Shown one piece after another: positions 1-8,088 of a DNA stretch of 10,693 bases (position 1 is its first letter; each line of letters starts with the position of its first letter). The DNA comes from DALYJJ01 sp031969915 (GTDB taxonomy: Bacteria > Acidobacteriota > Terriglobia > Bryobacterales > Bryobacteraceae). The stretch spans positions 1 to 10,693 of the forward strand of contig DALYJJ010000183.1 in assembly GCA_031969915.1 (NCBI GenBank), written 5' to 3'. The notes beneath the pieces were generated by a model, which had not been told where the DNA came from, ran no database searches, and saw only the letters and a list, made by a program, of their open reading frames with translations. The position numbers were made by a program, and so were the translations under genes.

Positions 1-2063
1 CCGCCTTTGCCGTAGCCGACGTATCCCGGAGGCGAGCCCTTCAGCGTGGATACCGTGTGCGCTTCCTGGAACTCCGACATGGCGATCGTCACCATGTTGT
101 CCTCACCCCCGAACAGCATGTCGGCCAGCGAAATCGCCGTTTCCGTCTTGCCCACGCCGCTCGGTCCCACCAGCAGAAACACGCCTACCGGCTTCACCGG
201 GTCGTCCATGCCCGCCTTCGACGTGCGAATGCGCTTGCTGATTTCGTGGATCGCATGATCCTGCCCGATCACCCGCGCCGTCAGGTGCTTCTCCAGCTCC
301 AGCACCATCTGGATCTCGTCCTTCAGCATCTTGCCGACCGGAATCCCCGTCCAGCCCGAAATCACGTCCCCGATCAGGTGCGCGTCGACGGTCACGCCCA
401 CCAGCGGCTCGTCGCCCTGGAGCGCCGCAAGCTCGCCGCTCACCGCCTGCAACTGTTCGCGAAGCTGGGCCACATCCACCGCCGGCGCCGCCGCTGCCGC
501 CTGGCCATCGCCTGCCGCGGGCGCCGCGGGCGCCGCGCCGCCGGATTCGATCTTGTCCCGGATCTCCAGGATCTGCTTCGCCATCCCGATCTCTTTGTCG
601 AAGCGCTCGCGCAGCGCCTTCAACTCCGTCTCCGTCGCCTCGCGCTTCGACGCGATCGCGTCCAGGCGTTCCGAGTGATCCGTGCCCAGCGCCGCTTCGC
701 GCGACAGCACTCGCTCCTGTACCGCCAGATCCTCGAGCGTGCGCTGGCAATGCTCGATCGGCGGCGGCGTCGCGCTTTGGCTCAGCGCCAGGCGCGCGCA
801 CGCCGTGTCCAGCACGCTCACCGCTTTGTCCGGTAACTGCCGGTCCGCCAGGTACCGGTGCGACAGCTTCACCGCCGCCGTCAGCCCTTCGTCGAGGATG
901 CGCACCTTGTGGTGCTTCTCCAGCATCTGCACCACACCGCGCATCATCAGGTTGCAGGCTTCCTCGGTCGGCTCTTCCACCTTCACCAGTTGGAACCGCC
1001 GGGTCAGCGCCGGGTCCTTCTCGAAGTACTTCTTGTACTCCGCCCAGGTGGTCGCCGCCAGAGTGCGCAGTTCTCCGCGCGCCAAAGCCGGCTTCAACAG
1101 GTTCGCCGCGTCGCCCTGCCCTGCCGTGCCGCCCGCTCCGATCATCGTGTGCGCCTCGTCGATGAACAGAATGATCGGCGTGGGCGAGGATTTCACCTCG
1201 TTGATCAGACTCTTCAGGCGGTTCTCAAATTCGCCCTTCACGCCCGCGCCCGCTTGCAGCAGCGCCAGGTCGAGCGACCGCACGCTGACGTTCTTCAGCG
1301 GCGGCGGTACGTCCCCGCTCACCACCCGCAGCGCGAAGCCTTCCACGATCGCCGTCTTGCCGACGCCCGCCTCGCCTACCAGAATCGGGTTGTTCTGCCG
1401 GCGGCGCGTCAGAATGTCCACCACCTGCCGGATCTCGAAATCGCGCGCCAGCACGGGATCGATCTTGCCCGCCTTCGCCTTCGCCGTGATGTCTTCGGTG
1501 AACTGGTCCAGGTTCGGCGTCTTGCCGCCCATCGGGCGCGGCGCGCCCGGCCCTGCCGACGCCGCCTCCGCCGCGGCCGCCTGTGCGTCCTCCGAGGAGC
1601 CGGAGACGATGGTCAGGAAGTCCTTCTTCAGCGCGTCGCCCTGAACCTTCTGGAATTCCTTGCTCACGTCGCGGATGATCCGCGCCAGCTCGTCGTTCTG
1701 CGTGAGCGCCAGAATCATCAGTCCGGTCCGCACCTGCGGCGCGCCGTACTCCAGGGAGCCCAGTGTCCACCCCTCGGTCAGGGCCTTCACCAGCGAGGGA
1801 CTGAACGCGGGGTTGCGCGCGTTCCCCGTCTTCAGCCGGTCCAGGCTGCGCGTCAGCTCGGCGGCCAGACGCGATTTGTCCACGCCGAAATGCTGCAGGA
1901 TCTTGACGGCATCGCCATCGGGTGAATCGAGCAGCTTCATCAGGTAATGCTCGATCTCCACATCGTAGTGCGTGCGGGAGAGACAAAGCCCGGCGGCCGA
2001 TTCCAATGCGTGCCGCGACGACTCGTTCAGTTTCCCTACCAGCGATCTCAGGTTGACAGCCAT
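1..2063 (-). CDS. clpV: ClpV (TssH), AAA+ ATPase recycling the T6SS sheath, 3' end cut by the window edge
   Basis: ClpV is the hexameric Clp/Hsp100 ATPase that disassembles contracted TssB/TssC sheaths. From ATG at 2063, 687 codons are read before the edge; the full family length is about 870-900. The N-terminal domain (1-150: LVGKLNESSRHALESAAG, then HYDVEIEHYLMKLL) is ClpV-like and is followed by an Ala-rich linker. The first ATPase domain has Walker A GEAGVGKT (230-237), pore loop GAGVKGEFENRLK, Walker B ILFIDEAHT (298-306, D302/E303) and ATTWAEYKKYFEKDPALTRRF with the arginine pair. A middle coiled-coil region contains an Ala/Pro/Gly insert (about 507-531). The second ATPase domain has GWTGIPVGKML, Walker A GPSGVGKT (633-640) and pore-loop GSPPGYVGYGKGG (from 676), where the window ends. 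AGAGGGAG precedes the start. All visible catalytic residues are intact. TTWAEYKKYF and the lack of a full M-domain favour ClpV over ClpB. Confidence 0.95.
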   Translation of the reverse strand, partial: MAVNLRSLVGKLNESSRHALESAAGLCLSRTHYDVEIEHYLMKLLDSPDGDAVKILQHFGVDKSRLAAELTRSLDRLKTGNARNPAFSPSLVKALTEGWTLGSLEYGAPQVRTGLMILALTQNDELARIIRDVSKEFQKVQGDALKKDFLTIVSGSSEDAQAAAAEAASAGPGAPRPMGGKTPNLDQFTEDITAKAKAGKIDPVLARDFEIRQVVDILTRRRQNNPILVGEAGVGKTAIVEGFALRVVSGDVPPPLKNVSVRSLDLALLQAGAGVKGEFENRLKSLINEVKSSPTPIILFIDEAHTMIGAGGTAGQGDAANLLKPALARGELRTLAATTWAEYKKYFEKDPALTRRFQLVKVEEPTEEACNLMMRGVVQMLEKHHKVRILDEGLTAAVKLSHRYLADRQLPDKAVSVLDTACARLALSQSATPPPIEHCQRTLEDLAVQERVLSREAALGTDHSERLDAIASKREATETELKALRERFDKEIGMAKQILEIRDKIESGGAAPAAPAAGDGQAAAAAPAVDVAQLREQLQAVSGELAALQGDEPLVGVTVDAHLIGDVISGWTGIPVGKMLKDEIQMVLELEKHLTARVIGQDHAIHEISKRIRTSKAGMDDPVKPVGVFLLVGPSGVGKTETAISLADMLFGGEDNMVTIAMSEFQEAHTVSTLKGSPPGYVGYGKG
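514..531 (-). repeat. Short tandem repeat in the Ala/Pro linker of clpV
   Basis: The 9-base unit GCCGCGGGC occurs twice head to tail (514-522, 523-531) and continues as a partial copy. It encodes alternating Ala, Pro and Gly codons in the low-complexity stretch of the middle region. The length of this linker may vary between strains by slippage. It keeps the reading frame because the unit is a multiple of three. Confidence 0.5.
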
Positions 2064-2116
2064 TGTGCTCCCTCTTGCCTCTTCTGCGCGAGCCCCGCGG
2101 GGCCGCGCTCGCGTTC

Positions 2117-3211
2117 TCAGGTCAACAGCAATATCGTATCTTCCGGGTTCCGCCCGAACGGGGGCCGGGACTTCACCCAGGAAACCCATCCCAGCAGCGG
2201 ACCGTCGTCCGGCGGCGCGCCCAACTCAAGGCCCGGCACCTCGTCCCGCTCCAGCACCAGTTGGATTTCGAATTCCATTTCACCGCCCGCGAAGAACTTC
2301 GTCAAGGCTTTCAATGGTTCGTACGCCACCCCGCCCGGCAAAAACTGCCGGTAGCGGCGCAGCGGCATCGGCCCCAACCGCACCCGGACCCGCGATTCGT
2401 GACTCCACACTTCATCCCCAACCACAGCCCCCAATCCTACCTGCTCGGAGTACTCCAGGCCCTTGTCGAGCGAGCACTGGTCGTTTACCGGCAGTTTGTA
2501 CCACGACCCCACAAACTGTTCCACCTCCGCCGGCACGCCGAAATAGTCCGACAGAATCTGCTCCAACGCCAACGCCGACTTCGGGGCCAGCGACAACAGC
2601 CCCGTATAAAAAACCAGCGCCAGGTCCGGCACCTTCTGCCGGTCCTGCAGGCCGGTGGTGCCGATTCCAATCAGCGACATGAGAGAACGCGAGAAAGCGT
2701 CCTCCCGATGATGTTCGAAACGGACCGGAAACCGGTATTTTTCCCACGCCAGGTAGAACAGCGAAAGCAGCCGGTGGTTGAAGATGTCGAAGAAGGACTC
2801 CAGCGTGTCGTCCTTGGCCCGCTTTCGCTCCGCGATGAACTCCGTGTACGCCATCGGCAGCACGCCCATCGGCCCCGTCAGCCCGAAGAAGTTCACCCGC
2901 ATGAGGGGCTGCCCGCCGTCCGGGTCGAACTGAAGACTCTGGATCTGGCTGGCCGGAAAGGCGACGTTGTTGTGCGCCCCGAATCGCACCACTTCCTTCT
3001 CCGGAGGCGCGAAACGGCCCACCGGCTCGCGGCTCGGAAACACGCGCGCCAACAGCCGTACCGCCTGGAAGAACTCGAAACTCCAGTGGTCGTCGCGCAG
3101 CGCGTCCTCGAGAAACGGTTGTCGCACCGGCGCCAGTTGCTTCGGCTCGGGAACTTCGCGTTCGTCGTCCGGCGTCAGACCAGGATCTTCCGTCCAGCCC
3201 GTGGTGGCCAT
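2117..3211 (-). CDS. tssG: TssG, baseplate wedge protein
   Basis: TssG (VasB/ImpH) bridges two TssF copies in the T6SS baseplate wedge. The 364-residue product is of family length. Clear motifs are HWSFEFFQAVRLL (42-54), the AHNNVAFPASQIQSL segment (79-93), VNFFGLTGPMGVLP (106-119), FIAERKRAKDDTLESFFDIF (125-144) and FNHRLLSLFYLAWEKYRFP (144-162). Further on, DYFGVPAEVEQFVGSW and a C-terminal LPLRR-like MPLRRYRQFLPGG are typical. The first 40 residues are polar, acidic and probably disordered. The start is fixed by a strong ribosome binding site within the overlapping end of tssF (37-base overlap). It ends 53 bases before clpV. TssG function depends on TssF, whose gene is interrupted here. 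Confidence 0.93.
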   Translation of the reverse strand: MATTGWTEDPGLTPDDEREVPEPKQLAPVRQPFLEDALRDDHWSFEFFQAVRLLARVFPSREPVGRFAPPEKEVVRFGAHNNVAFPASQIQSLQFDPDGGQPLMRVNFFGLTGPMGVLPMAYTEFIAERKRAKDDTLESFFDIFNHRLLSLFYLAWEKYRFPVRFEHHREDAFSRSLMSLIGIGTTGLQDRQKVPDLALVFYTGLLSLAPKSALALEQILSDYFGVPAEVEQFVGSWYKLPVNDQCSLDKGLEYSEQVGLGAVVGDEVWSHESRVRVRLGPMPLRRYRQFLPGGVAYEPLKALTKFFAGGEMEFEIQLVLERDEVPGLELGAPPDDGPLLGWVSWVKSRPPFGRNPEDTILLLT

Positions 3212-3220
3212 GTGCGCACA

Positions 3221-3228
3221 ACCTCCTT
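3221..3228 (-). promoter_or_regulatory. Near-perfect ribosome binding site of tssG inside tssF
   Basis: AAGGAGGT on the minus strand, nine bases before the tssG ATG (3209-3211), is the full anti-16S complement. It lies within the last codons of tssF, where it encodes K-E-V. It decides the tssG start and gives tssG its own initiation signal in addition to possible coupling with tssF. Confidence 0.75.
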
Positions 3229-4296
3229 TCTCTGCCGCGTCCGCGCTGAAAGCTGGGTGAAGCTGTTCAGCGTCGTGTACAGCGCCAGGAAGTTCTCGAG
3301 CACGCTCGCGAACAGGTACACGCCGCCCCCCACGAACTGCTCCTCGTCGAATTCGATCTCGATGCGCGTCCCTTGCGCGAAGGAGACGCCGTGCTCGGAG
3401 ATAATCCGCGCGAAGTGCCGTTCGCTATGCAGCTTGGTGATCCCTTCGATCATGTTCCGGATCACCGGCGATTCCGTGAAATTGTACAGCTTGAGGATAT
3501 GCTGCAACGACGCGCGCCCCTCGTCCACCAACGACAGATAGTTCAGTGAAAGATGCGAAATCAGCCGCCACAGCGCGCGCTTGCCCAGCGGCGGCCGCAG
3601 CGTGGGCGTGGGTTTCCGCAGCGCGATGATCCGCTTGACCGCGGAGCTGGCCTCCAGTTCGAAATCCCCCTGCTCGTTCCCGAACGGCAGCCGAGTCGGC
3701 AGGTCGCGGTTCGTGCAGGTGGTCCGGATGGTCAGCGAATCGGCGTTCGGCTGCACCGGTTTGGTTGACAGGTCAACCATCGACAGGTAAATATCTGTCC
3801 CCTCATCGTTCACCCGCGCCGAGGGCCGCCGCGCCGCCAGCCAGAAGCACTCCTGCTTCTCCGCCTTCGTGTCTTCCTGCCGGAAGGAGAAGAACGGCGC
3901 GTAGCGCGTCGTGTCCTTCCGGTCCGGGTTCACGCTGTACACTTCATCTACTGAAAAGATCTCGGTCGCCGCCATGCGCCGGATGTCTGGAATCACCGCG
4001 TACTCGTACTTCCGCTGGTTCAGCAGGATCGGCTCGGCGGTCTGCGGGAAGAGGTTGACTACCGGCGAGCAGCCCAGCCGGAACGTCTTGGTGTTGATCC
4101 CCGACTCCAGTCGCAGGCGCCGTTCTTCGCCTTCGAACTCCCCCAGCAGGAAAACCAGTTCCATGCTCTTCGAAAAGCCCGCTGCCAGCGCCTTGGCCAG
4201 TCCCGAGACCTCCACGAAGAAGAACTTCTCCGGAAACGTGAAGTACTCCTGCAATAAGCGGTAACCCAGAAACGAGCGCCGCGGATACGGCAGCAT

Positions 4297-4305
4297 GCCC
4301 TCCCA
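4297..4305 (-). other. Frameshift point in tssF
   Basis: On the coding strand the transition reads GTGGGAGGGC followed by ATGCTGCCG. Upstream codons give RPVG; the conserved LPYPRRSF continuation lies one base later in phase. Two nearby GGG runs make a slip or small repeat-mediated deletion plausible. The typical TssF protein has a few acidic or aromatic residues between PVG and LPYP, so a short loss such as five bases fits better than a one-base gain, but this is inference. Confidence 0.75.
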
Positions 4306-4991
4306 CCGGCCGCAGCGCCGAGGCCGGCAGCGTCACCGGCTTCAGCCTCGGGTTCGAGGGATCGCGCACCAGGATCCGGTTCAGCCGCGAACACAGAACC
4401 TCGCACAGCGTGTGCACCAGCGCGTTCTCACCCGTCAGGTGGAACATCAGCTTGTCCAGCCCCATCTTGGGCAACTCGGCGTCGCCGATGCACTTCATCT
4501 CCACCCGCAGCGCCGCCGCCGAATCGCCCGCCTTGATCGGAGGCTGCAACCGGTCCGGGCTCCGCCACTCCGAAGCCGTCACCTGCAGCGGCCACAGCAC
4601 CGTGTCGTAGCAGGTCCGGAACTTGCACGGCACTCCATTCACGGGCCGTGAGAAAACCGTCGAATCCCGCGGCACCGGCAACCCGGTCATCAGCTTCGCC
4701 TGCGGGTCCAGGTGCATCTCGACGATGGTCATCGAAGGGATCGGCCGCAGAAAATGCGGATAGATCACGTTCAACAGCGATTCCGTGACCTCGGGAAACT
4801 CGTCGTCGATCTTCAGGTGGACCCGCGCCGCCAGGAACGCCACCCCCTCCAACAGCCGCTCGACGTGCGGGTCTTCGCACTTGTCCGCCTCCAGCACCAG
4901 GCGCGATGCGATCTTCGGGTAGCGCTCGGCGAACAGCACGCCCGCCTGGCGCAGGTAGCTCAGTTCGCGTTCGTAGTACAGGAGCAGGTCA

Positions 4992-5489
4992 TCACGCATC
5001 CTGCTCTCCCTTCACCACGTACTCGCCACTCGTCAACTGCAGCACAGTGTCGAAGGAGATGTGCTCGGGAGCCGGGTCCATCAGCAGCAGGCCCTCAATC
5101 CGAAAGCGAAGCGTGTGCACTGAGAACTCATCCGTCTCCACCGGAACCACCCGCACGTTGGCCATGCGCGGCTCAAACTGCTTCACCGCGGTTTGCAGAA
5201 TCCGCAGCAGCCGCGCGCGGTCCTTCGTGGACGACTTCGAGAACGTCGTGAAGTCCGGCAGCCCGAAAATGTAGACCGACTTGTTCAGGTCCACCAGTTT
5301 ATCGTCCGGCTCCTCGGCAATGCGCCGGCTGTTCAGCAGCCATTCCAGATCGCGCCGCACCGACGCCCGCAAAGCCCTCACCGACTGGCTCCGTGTGAGC
5401 GCACCCTCCACCTGCGTCTTCGGCTCCGTATCGATCAGCCGGTCGAGCACGGAGAGAGTGACGGTGGATTCCGGTTGCAGCCGTGCCAT
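4992..5489 (-). CDS. tssE: TssE, gp25-like baseplate wedge protein
   Basis: TssE is the T4 gp25-like component of the T6SS baseplate and links the wedges to the first sheath ring. The 165-residue product has normal family length. Visible motifs are SVLDRL (13-18), the block RRDLEWLLNSR (45-55), YIFGLPDF (73-80) and the invariant EPR triad (106-108), important in gp25-like proteins for sheath attachment. The end contains the gp25 strands FRIEGLLL and the LQLTSGEYVV segment. It begins 11 bases after tssA with only a weak AGGGGC-like ribosome binding site. Its stop lies inside the first codons of tssF (8-base overlap ATGCGTGA), which implies translational coupling with its baseplate partner. Confidence 0.93.
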   Translation of the reverse strand: MARLQPESTVTLSVLDRLIDTEPKTQVEGALTRSQSVRALRASVRRDLEWLLNSRRIAEEPDDKLVDLNKSVYIFGLPDFTTFSKSSTKDRARLLRILQTAVKQFEPRMANVRVVPVETDEFSVHTLRFRIEGLLLMDPAPEHISFDTVLQLTSGEYVVKGEQDA

Positions 5490-5500
5490 CTGCTACGCCC

Positions 5501-7318
5501 CTATACGCTCATCGCCTGGACGGGATCCAGCCGGCAGATACGGTCGAACAGCTTCGCTTTCTCCTTCGCGTCGCCCTGGATCCGCTTGCTCGCCTTCATG
5601 ATCGTCGCCAGCGCCTGCGCGATCTTCTCCCGGTCCTCCCACTCCTCCAGCTTGTGTGCATCGATGGCTGCGATCAGGTCCTCCAGAATCGGCTGGGCGA
5701 TCGTGTCCTTGCCCGCCGACACCAGCATCTGCACCAACTGCAATCGCCGCTCGAACCGCCCACGCCCCGATCTCTGGCGCTCGATCTCGCGGTTCATCAC
5801 CTCGAACGCCTGCGCTTCCTTGCCGCCCCGCTGCAGTTCCTTCGCGAGATCGTAGGGATCGACGAACCGCTTCTTCCAGCCCACCCCGTTTTCATCCGAA
5901 CGGCCCGCCCCAACGGCGCCCGCCGCCCCCGGCTCGTCCATCACCTCTTTCAGCCAGGTGACCGTCTCCGCGTTCGCGCACGGCGTGTCGTCCATCATCG
6001 AGGAGGTCAGCAACTGCGGCAGGTCCTTCAACAGCGCCCGCAGTTCGCTGCGAATGGCCAGCGCGATCGCCTCGTACTCGCTCCCCAGCGCCACGCACGC
6101 TTCCACCACCAGCCGCTGCAAATCCAGCCATGCCCGGCTGCACGGCAGCGCCATCACCGCTTCGGAGGCTTCCAGCAGTTCTTTCCATTTGCCCTGCAGC
6201 GCCAGTTGCTTGATGTGCCGCCGCACTTCGCTGGGCGGCGCTTCGAGCAGCGACGGATCGGTGTTCTTCGCCCCCGCCCGCAATTCGCCCCAGCGCAGCC
6301 CCCGCAACATCATGTACGGCGCCGGGCTCCCCGGCTCGCGCTTCCGCAAGAACGCCGCCGTGTTCACCACCGCGTCGATCGCCGCTTTCCGGTCCGCCGG
6401 CTCCGCGCTTCCCGATACGCTGAACGAATACGTCGCCCGCGGCGCCCCCGCCGCCGGCCCTTCTCCGCCCTCCGCTTCGCCTTCGCCCGCGCCTTCACCC
6501 TCGGCCGCCGCCTCCGGCTCCGGCGGCGGAGCTTCTTCCACCGGATCGGGGTCCGTTTCCAGCTTCTTCTGCAGGAACCCGCCCGCCAGATGACGGATCT
6601 CGGTCAGCGTCTCTTTCAGCTTGTTGAACGAGGGCGCGGTGTCGTCCCCGAACTTCTCGTAGCAGAACTTGTCGAATGGCTCGATCAGCGCCAGGCAGCC
6701 GTCGAGATCCTTCACCATCACCTTGTAGAAGGCCTTGCTGCTCTCGTTGAAGGCCTTGTCGAAGGCCTCCGGCGTGAGCTTGCCCTCCTTCAGCATCTTC
6801 TCGCGCGCCTTCTTCTGCGCGTCGCCCTGGACCTTGTCTTCGTAGCCGACCACCCTCGATTCCTTGTACTTGAAGAAGCTGTAGCCGTCGCGCACCAGCG
6901 GCGCCGCGCGGAGCGGGTCCAGGAATTTCGTCGTGATCAGAACCAGCGGAGCGGCGCGCATCTCCAGATCGCCGTCCTCAATCACCGGGTAGCAGTGATC
7001 CCAGAACTTCTCCAGTAGGTCCTGGCAAAGCTGGAGCCCTTCCAGGAACCCGCCGAATGAGCGCGTCTTCAGCAGCGCCTCGGTCAACCACGCCGCCAGT
7101 TGCAGATCCTTGCTCTTGGTGGCGATCGTCTCCTGGCACAGCCGCACCACCAGGTTCCAGTCCGCCGACTTCCGCTCGGTCTGCCAGACCCCCTGCGCCA
7201 GCTCGTCGTCCTCGCGGCGCGCCTCTTTCAGCTTGTCGTAGACCGGATCGTAGCGCAGGTCCGCGCCCGCCGGATTGTCGCCAGGAATCGGGTTGAGAAT
7301 GTCCTCGCGGAGCGGCAT
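5501..7318 (-). CDS. tssA: TssA (ImpA family), T6SS assembly/cap protein
   Basis: TssA proteins prime polymerisation of the T6SS tail at the baseplate and stay at the growing distal end. The N-terminal ImpA_N domain (about residues 9-125) is clear: ILNPIPGDNPAGADLRYDPVYD, then DWNLVVRLCQETI and the LQLAAWLTEALL helix. A low-complexity acidic/Pro/Gly/Ala linker (about 252-300, with repeated GEGE and GEAE) separates it from a middle region. The C-terminal domain (about 475-605) contains FERRLQLVQMLVSAGK and an ILEDLIAAIDAHKLEEWED block, typical of the ImpA/VasJ C-terminal domain. No C-terminal hydrophobic segment is seen. At 605 residues it is longer than the common forms (roughly 340-540), mainly through the linker. 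GGGAGG (7324-7329) sits close before the ATG. It lies 12 bases after tagJ and 11 before tssE. Which TssA subclass it is cannot be decided by eye. Confidence 0.9.
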   Translation of the reverse strand: MPLREDILNPIPGDNPAGADLRYDPVYDKLKEARREDDELAQGVWQTERKSADWNLVVRLCQETIATKSKDLQLAAWLTEALLKTRSFGGFLEGLQLCQDLLEKFWDHCYPVIEDGDLEMRAAPLVLITTKFLDPLRAAPLVRDGYSFFKYKESRVVGYEDKVQGDAQKKAREKMLKEGKLTPEAFDKAFNESSKAFYKVMVKDLDGCLALIEPFDKFCYEKFGDDTAPSFNKLKETLTEIRHLAGGFLQKKLETDPDPVEEAPPPEPEAAAEGEGAGEGEAEGGEGPAAGAPRATYSFSVSGSAEPADRKAAIDAVVNTAAFLRKREPGSPAPYMMLRGLRWGELRAGAKNTDPSLLEAPPSEVRRHIKQLALQGKWKELLEASEAVMALPCSRAWLDLQRLVVEACVALGSEYEAIALAIRSELRALLKDLPQLLTSSMMDDTPCANAETVTWLKEVMDEPGAAGAVGAGRSDENGVGWKKRFVDPYDLAKELQRGGKEAQAFEVMNREIERQRSGRGRFERRLQLVQMLVSAGKDTIAQPILEDLIAAIDAHKLEEWEDREKIAQALATIMKASKRIQGDAKEKAKLFDRICRLDPVQAMSV

Positions 7319-7330
7319 CCCGGCCTCCCG

Positions 7331-8047
7331 CTACTCGTCCGCGGCCTGGTGAGCCGCAAACTCGATCTTTCTCACCTCGAGAAGCGGAATCTCTTCGCCG
7401 TCCACCAGCAGCATCTTCTGGCCCGACGGTACCGCCCGGCCGCGCTCGTCTTCGCCCCAGGCCGTCTGCCGCCCCAGCCACACGTTCTCATCCGGATGAT
7501 TCGACGAAAACGGGTACACCACCGGAACCAGCACCTGCCCCAGTTCCCGCTGCTTGAACGCCGGACCCGTGAGCACCAGCGCCGGCGCCCACAGCGTGTC
7601 GCGCAGCCGCTTCGGCTCATCGAACTCGACCGATTCGATGTGCTCGAACGGAATCCACACATACGCTCCGGCGGCGAACACTTCCAGCCTCGGCCCAATG
7701 TCCGGATCCATGTCCCGGATCGACTGGAACGGCTTGCCGTTCAGCGTTCCCGCCCCGGACTCGGTCACCGGCGAATGCGGAAAGTTCTCATTCCGGAACA
7801 GGTCGTGGCGCAGCCGCTCGGCATGCAGCGCCGAGTAATACAGCACCGCGCCCATCTCGGTCTTGTCGCCACCCTGCGCCAGGACCGCCAACTGCTTCTC
7901 CGCGCGGTCGAACTGACCCGCGAAACACAACAACTCAAACAGAAACGTTCTCTGCTGAACGTCCGTAGGGTGATCCCGTAGGAACGCCGCCAGTGCTTGC
8001 GTCGCCTCGGTGACTTTGCCCTCTTGGAACAACGCTCGTGCCGTCAT
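7331..8047 (-). CDS. tagJ: TagJ/ImpE, T6SS accessory protein contacting the sheath
   Basis: The product (238 residues) belongs to the ImpE/TagJ (HsiE1) family. In Pseudomonas aeruginosa this protein binds the N-terminal helix of TssB and is linked to ClpV-driven sheath recycling; it is present only in some T6SS classes. Family features are the N-terminal TPR-like helical part (residues 1-60: MTARALFQEGKVTEATQAL, then FLRDHPTD and FLFELLCFAGQFDRAEKQL). The C-terminal domain has IPFEHIESVEFDEPKRLRD, LWAPALV, and a late block VPVVYPFSS followed by VWLGRQTAW. Its place between hcp and the baseplate genes matches the P. aeruginosa H1 order, except for tssA here. The ribosome binding site is GAGG only four bases before ATG, a rather short spacing, and the start lies within a possible long hairpin. 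It ends 12 bases before tssA. Confidence 0.88.
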   Translation of the reverse strand: MTARALFQEGKVTEATQALAAFLRDHPTDVQQRTFLFELLCFAGQFDRAEKQLAVLAQGGDKTEMGAVLYYSALHAERLRHDLFRNENFPHSPVTESGAGTLNGKPFQSIRDMDPDIGPRLEVFAAGAYVWIPFEHIESVEFDEPKRLRDTLWAPALVLTGPAFKQRELGQVLVPVVYPFSSNHPDENVWLGRQTAWGEDERGRAVPSGQKMLLVDGEEIPLLEVRKIEFAAHQAADE

Positions 8048-8070
8048 TTTTCCTCGTGGATCACCCTACG
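7964..8070 (-). repeat. 13-base perfect inverted repeat bracketing the tagJ start
   Basis: On the plus strand CGTAGGGTGATCC (7964-7976) and GGATCACCCTACG (8058-8070) are exact reverse complements separated by 81 bases. In the mRNA the upstream arm lies in the hcp-tagJ gap, two bases before the GAGG ribosome binding site. The downstream arm encodes tagJ residues 24-29 (RDHPTD). Pairing would enclose the tagJ start codon in the loop. The match is direct; a regulatory role is inference and chance cannot be excluded. Confidence 0.5.
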
Positions 8071-8088
8071 CGTCAACTCACGCCGCCG

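Larger units (their letters stand above)
3175..4999 (-). pseudogene. tssF: TssF, baseplate wedge protein, interrupted by one frameshift
   Basis: TssF with TssG makes the T6SS baseplate wedge (TssF2G). The 5' part, read from ATG at 4999, gives typical TssF sequence: LLLYYERELSYLRQAG, FAERYPKIASRL, CEDPHVERLLEGVAFLAARV, and VIYPHFLRPIPSMTIVE up to LPASALRPVG near residue 234. There the frame runs into unrelated residues and stops at 3944. The correct sequence resumes in another frame at 4296 with MLPYPRRSFLGYRLLQEYF and FPEKFFFVE, and continues to the normal end (LPFGNEQGDFELEASS; the GVSFAQGTRIEIEFDEE block; SVLENFLALYTTLNSF). The joined product would be about 607 residues, the usual TssF length. 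One base must be skipped at 4297-4305 to join the halves, equal to an insertion of 1 or a loss of 2 or 5 bases against an intact copy. Apart from this break both parts look intact. It overlaps tssE by 8 and tssG by 37 bases. Confidence 0.9.

Noticed and set aside
2053..2058. TTGACA on the plus strand as a -35 promoter box
   Set aside because: It lies inside the clpV coding region pointing antisense, with no matching -10 box and no plus-strand gene.
1..2063. ClpB chaperone instead of ClpV
   Set aside because: The N-terminal domain, the ATTWAEYKKYF segment, the reduced middle domain and the T6SS context all favour ClpV.
2063..3541. 492-codon open frame on the plus strand
   Set aside because: Antisense to tssG and the end of tssF, with the same Arg/His/Gln-rich shadow composition and no ribosome binding site of note.
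4297..4305. Programmed ribosomal frameshift in tssF
   Set aside because: No slippery heptamer, no stop codon near the shift in the first frame (it stays open to 3944), and I know of no programmed shift in TssF.
5483..7018. 511-codon open frame on the plus strand
   Set aside because: It is antisense to tssA, is dominated by Arg, His, Gln and Leu, and shows no domain; it is a by-product of GC-rich codon bias on the opposite strand.
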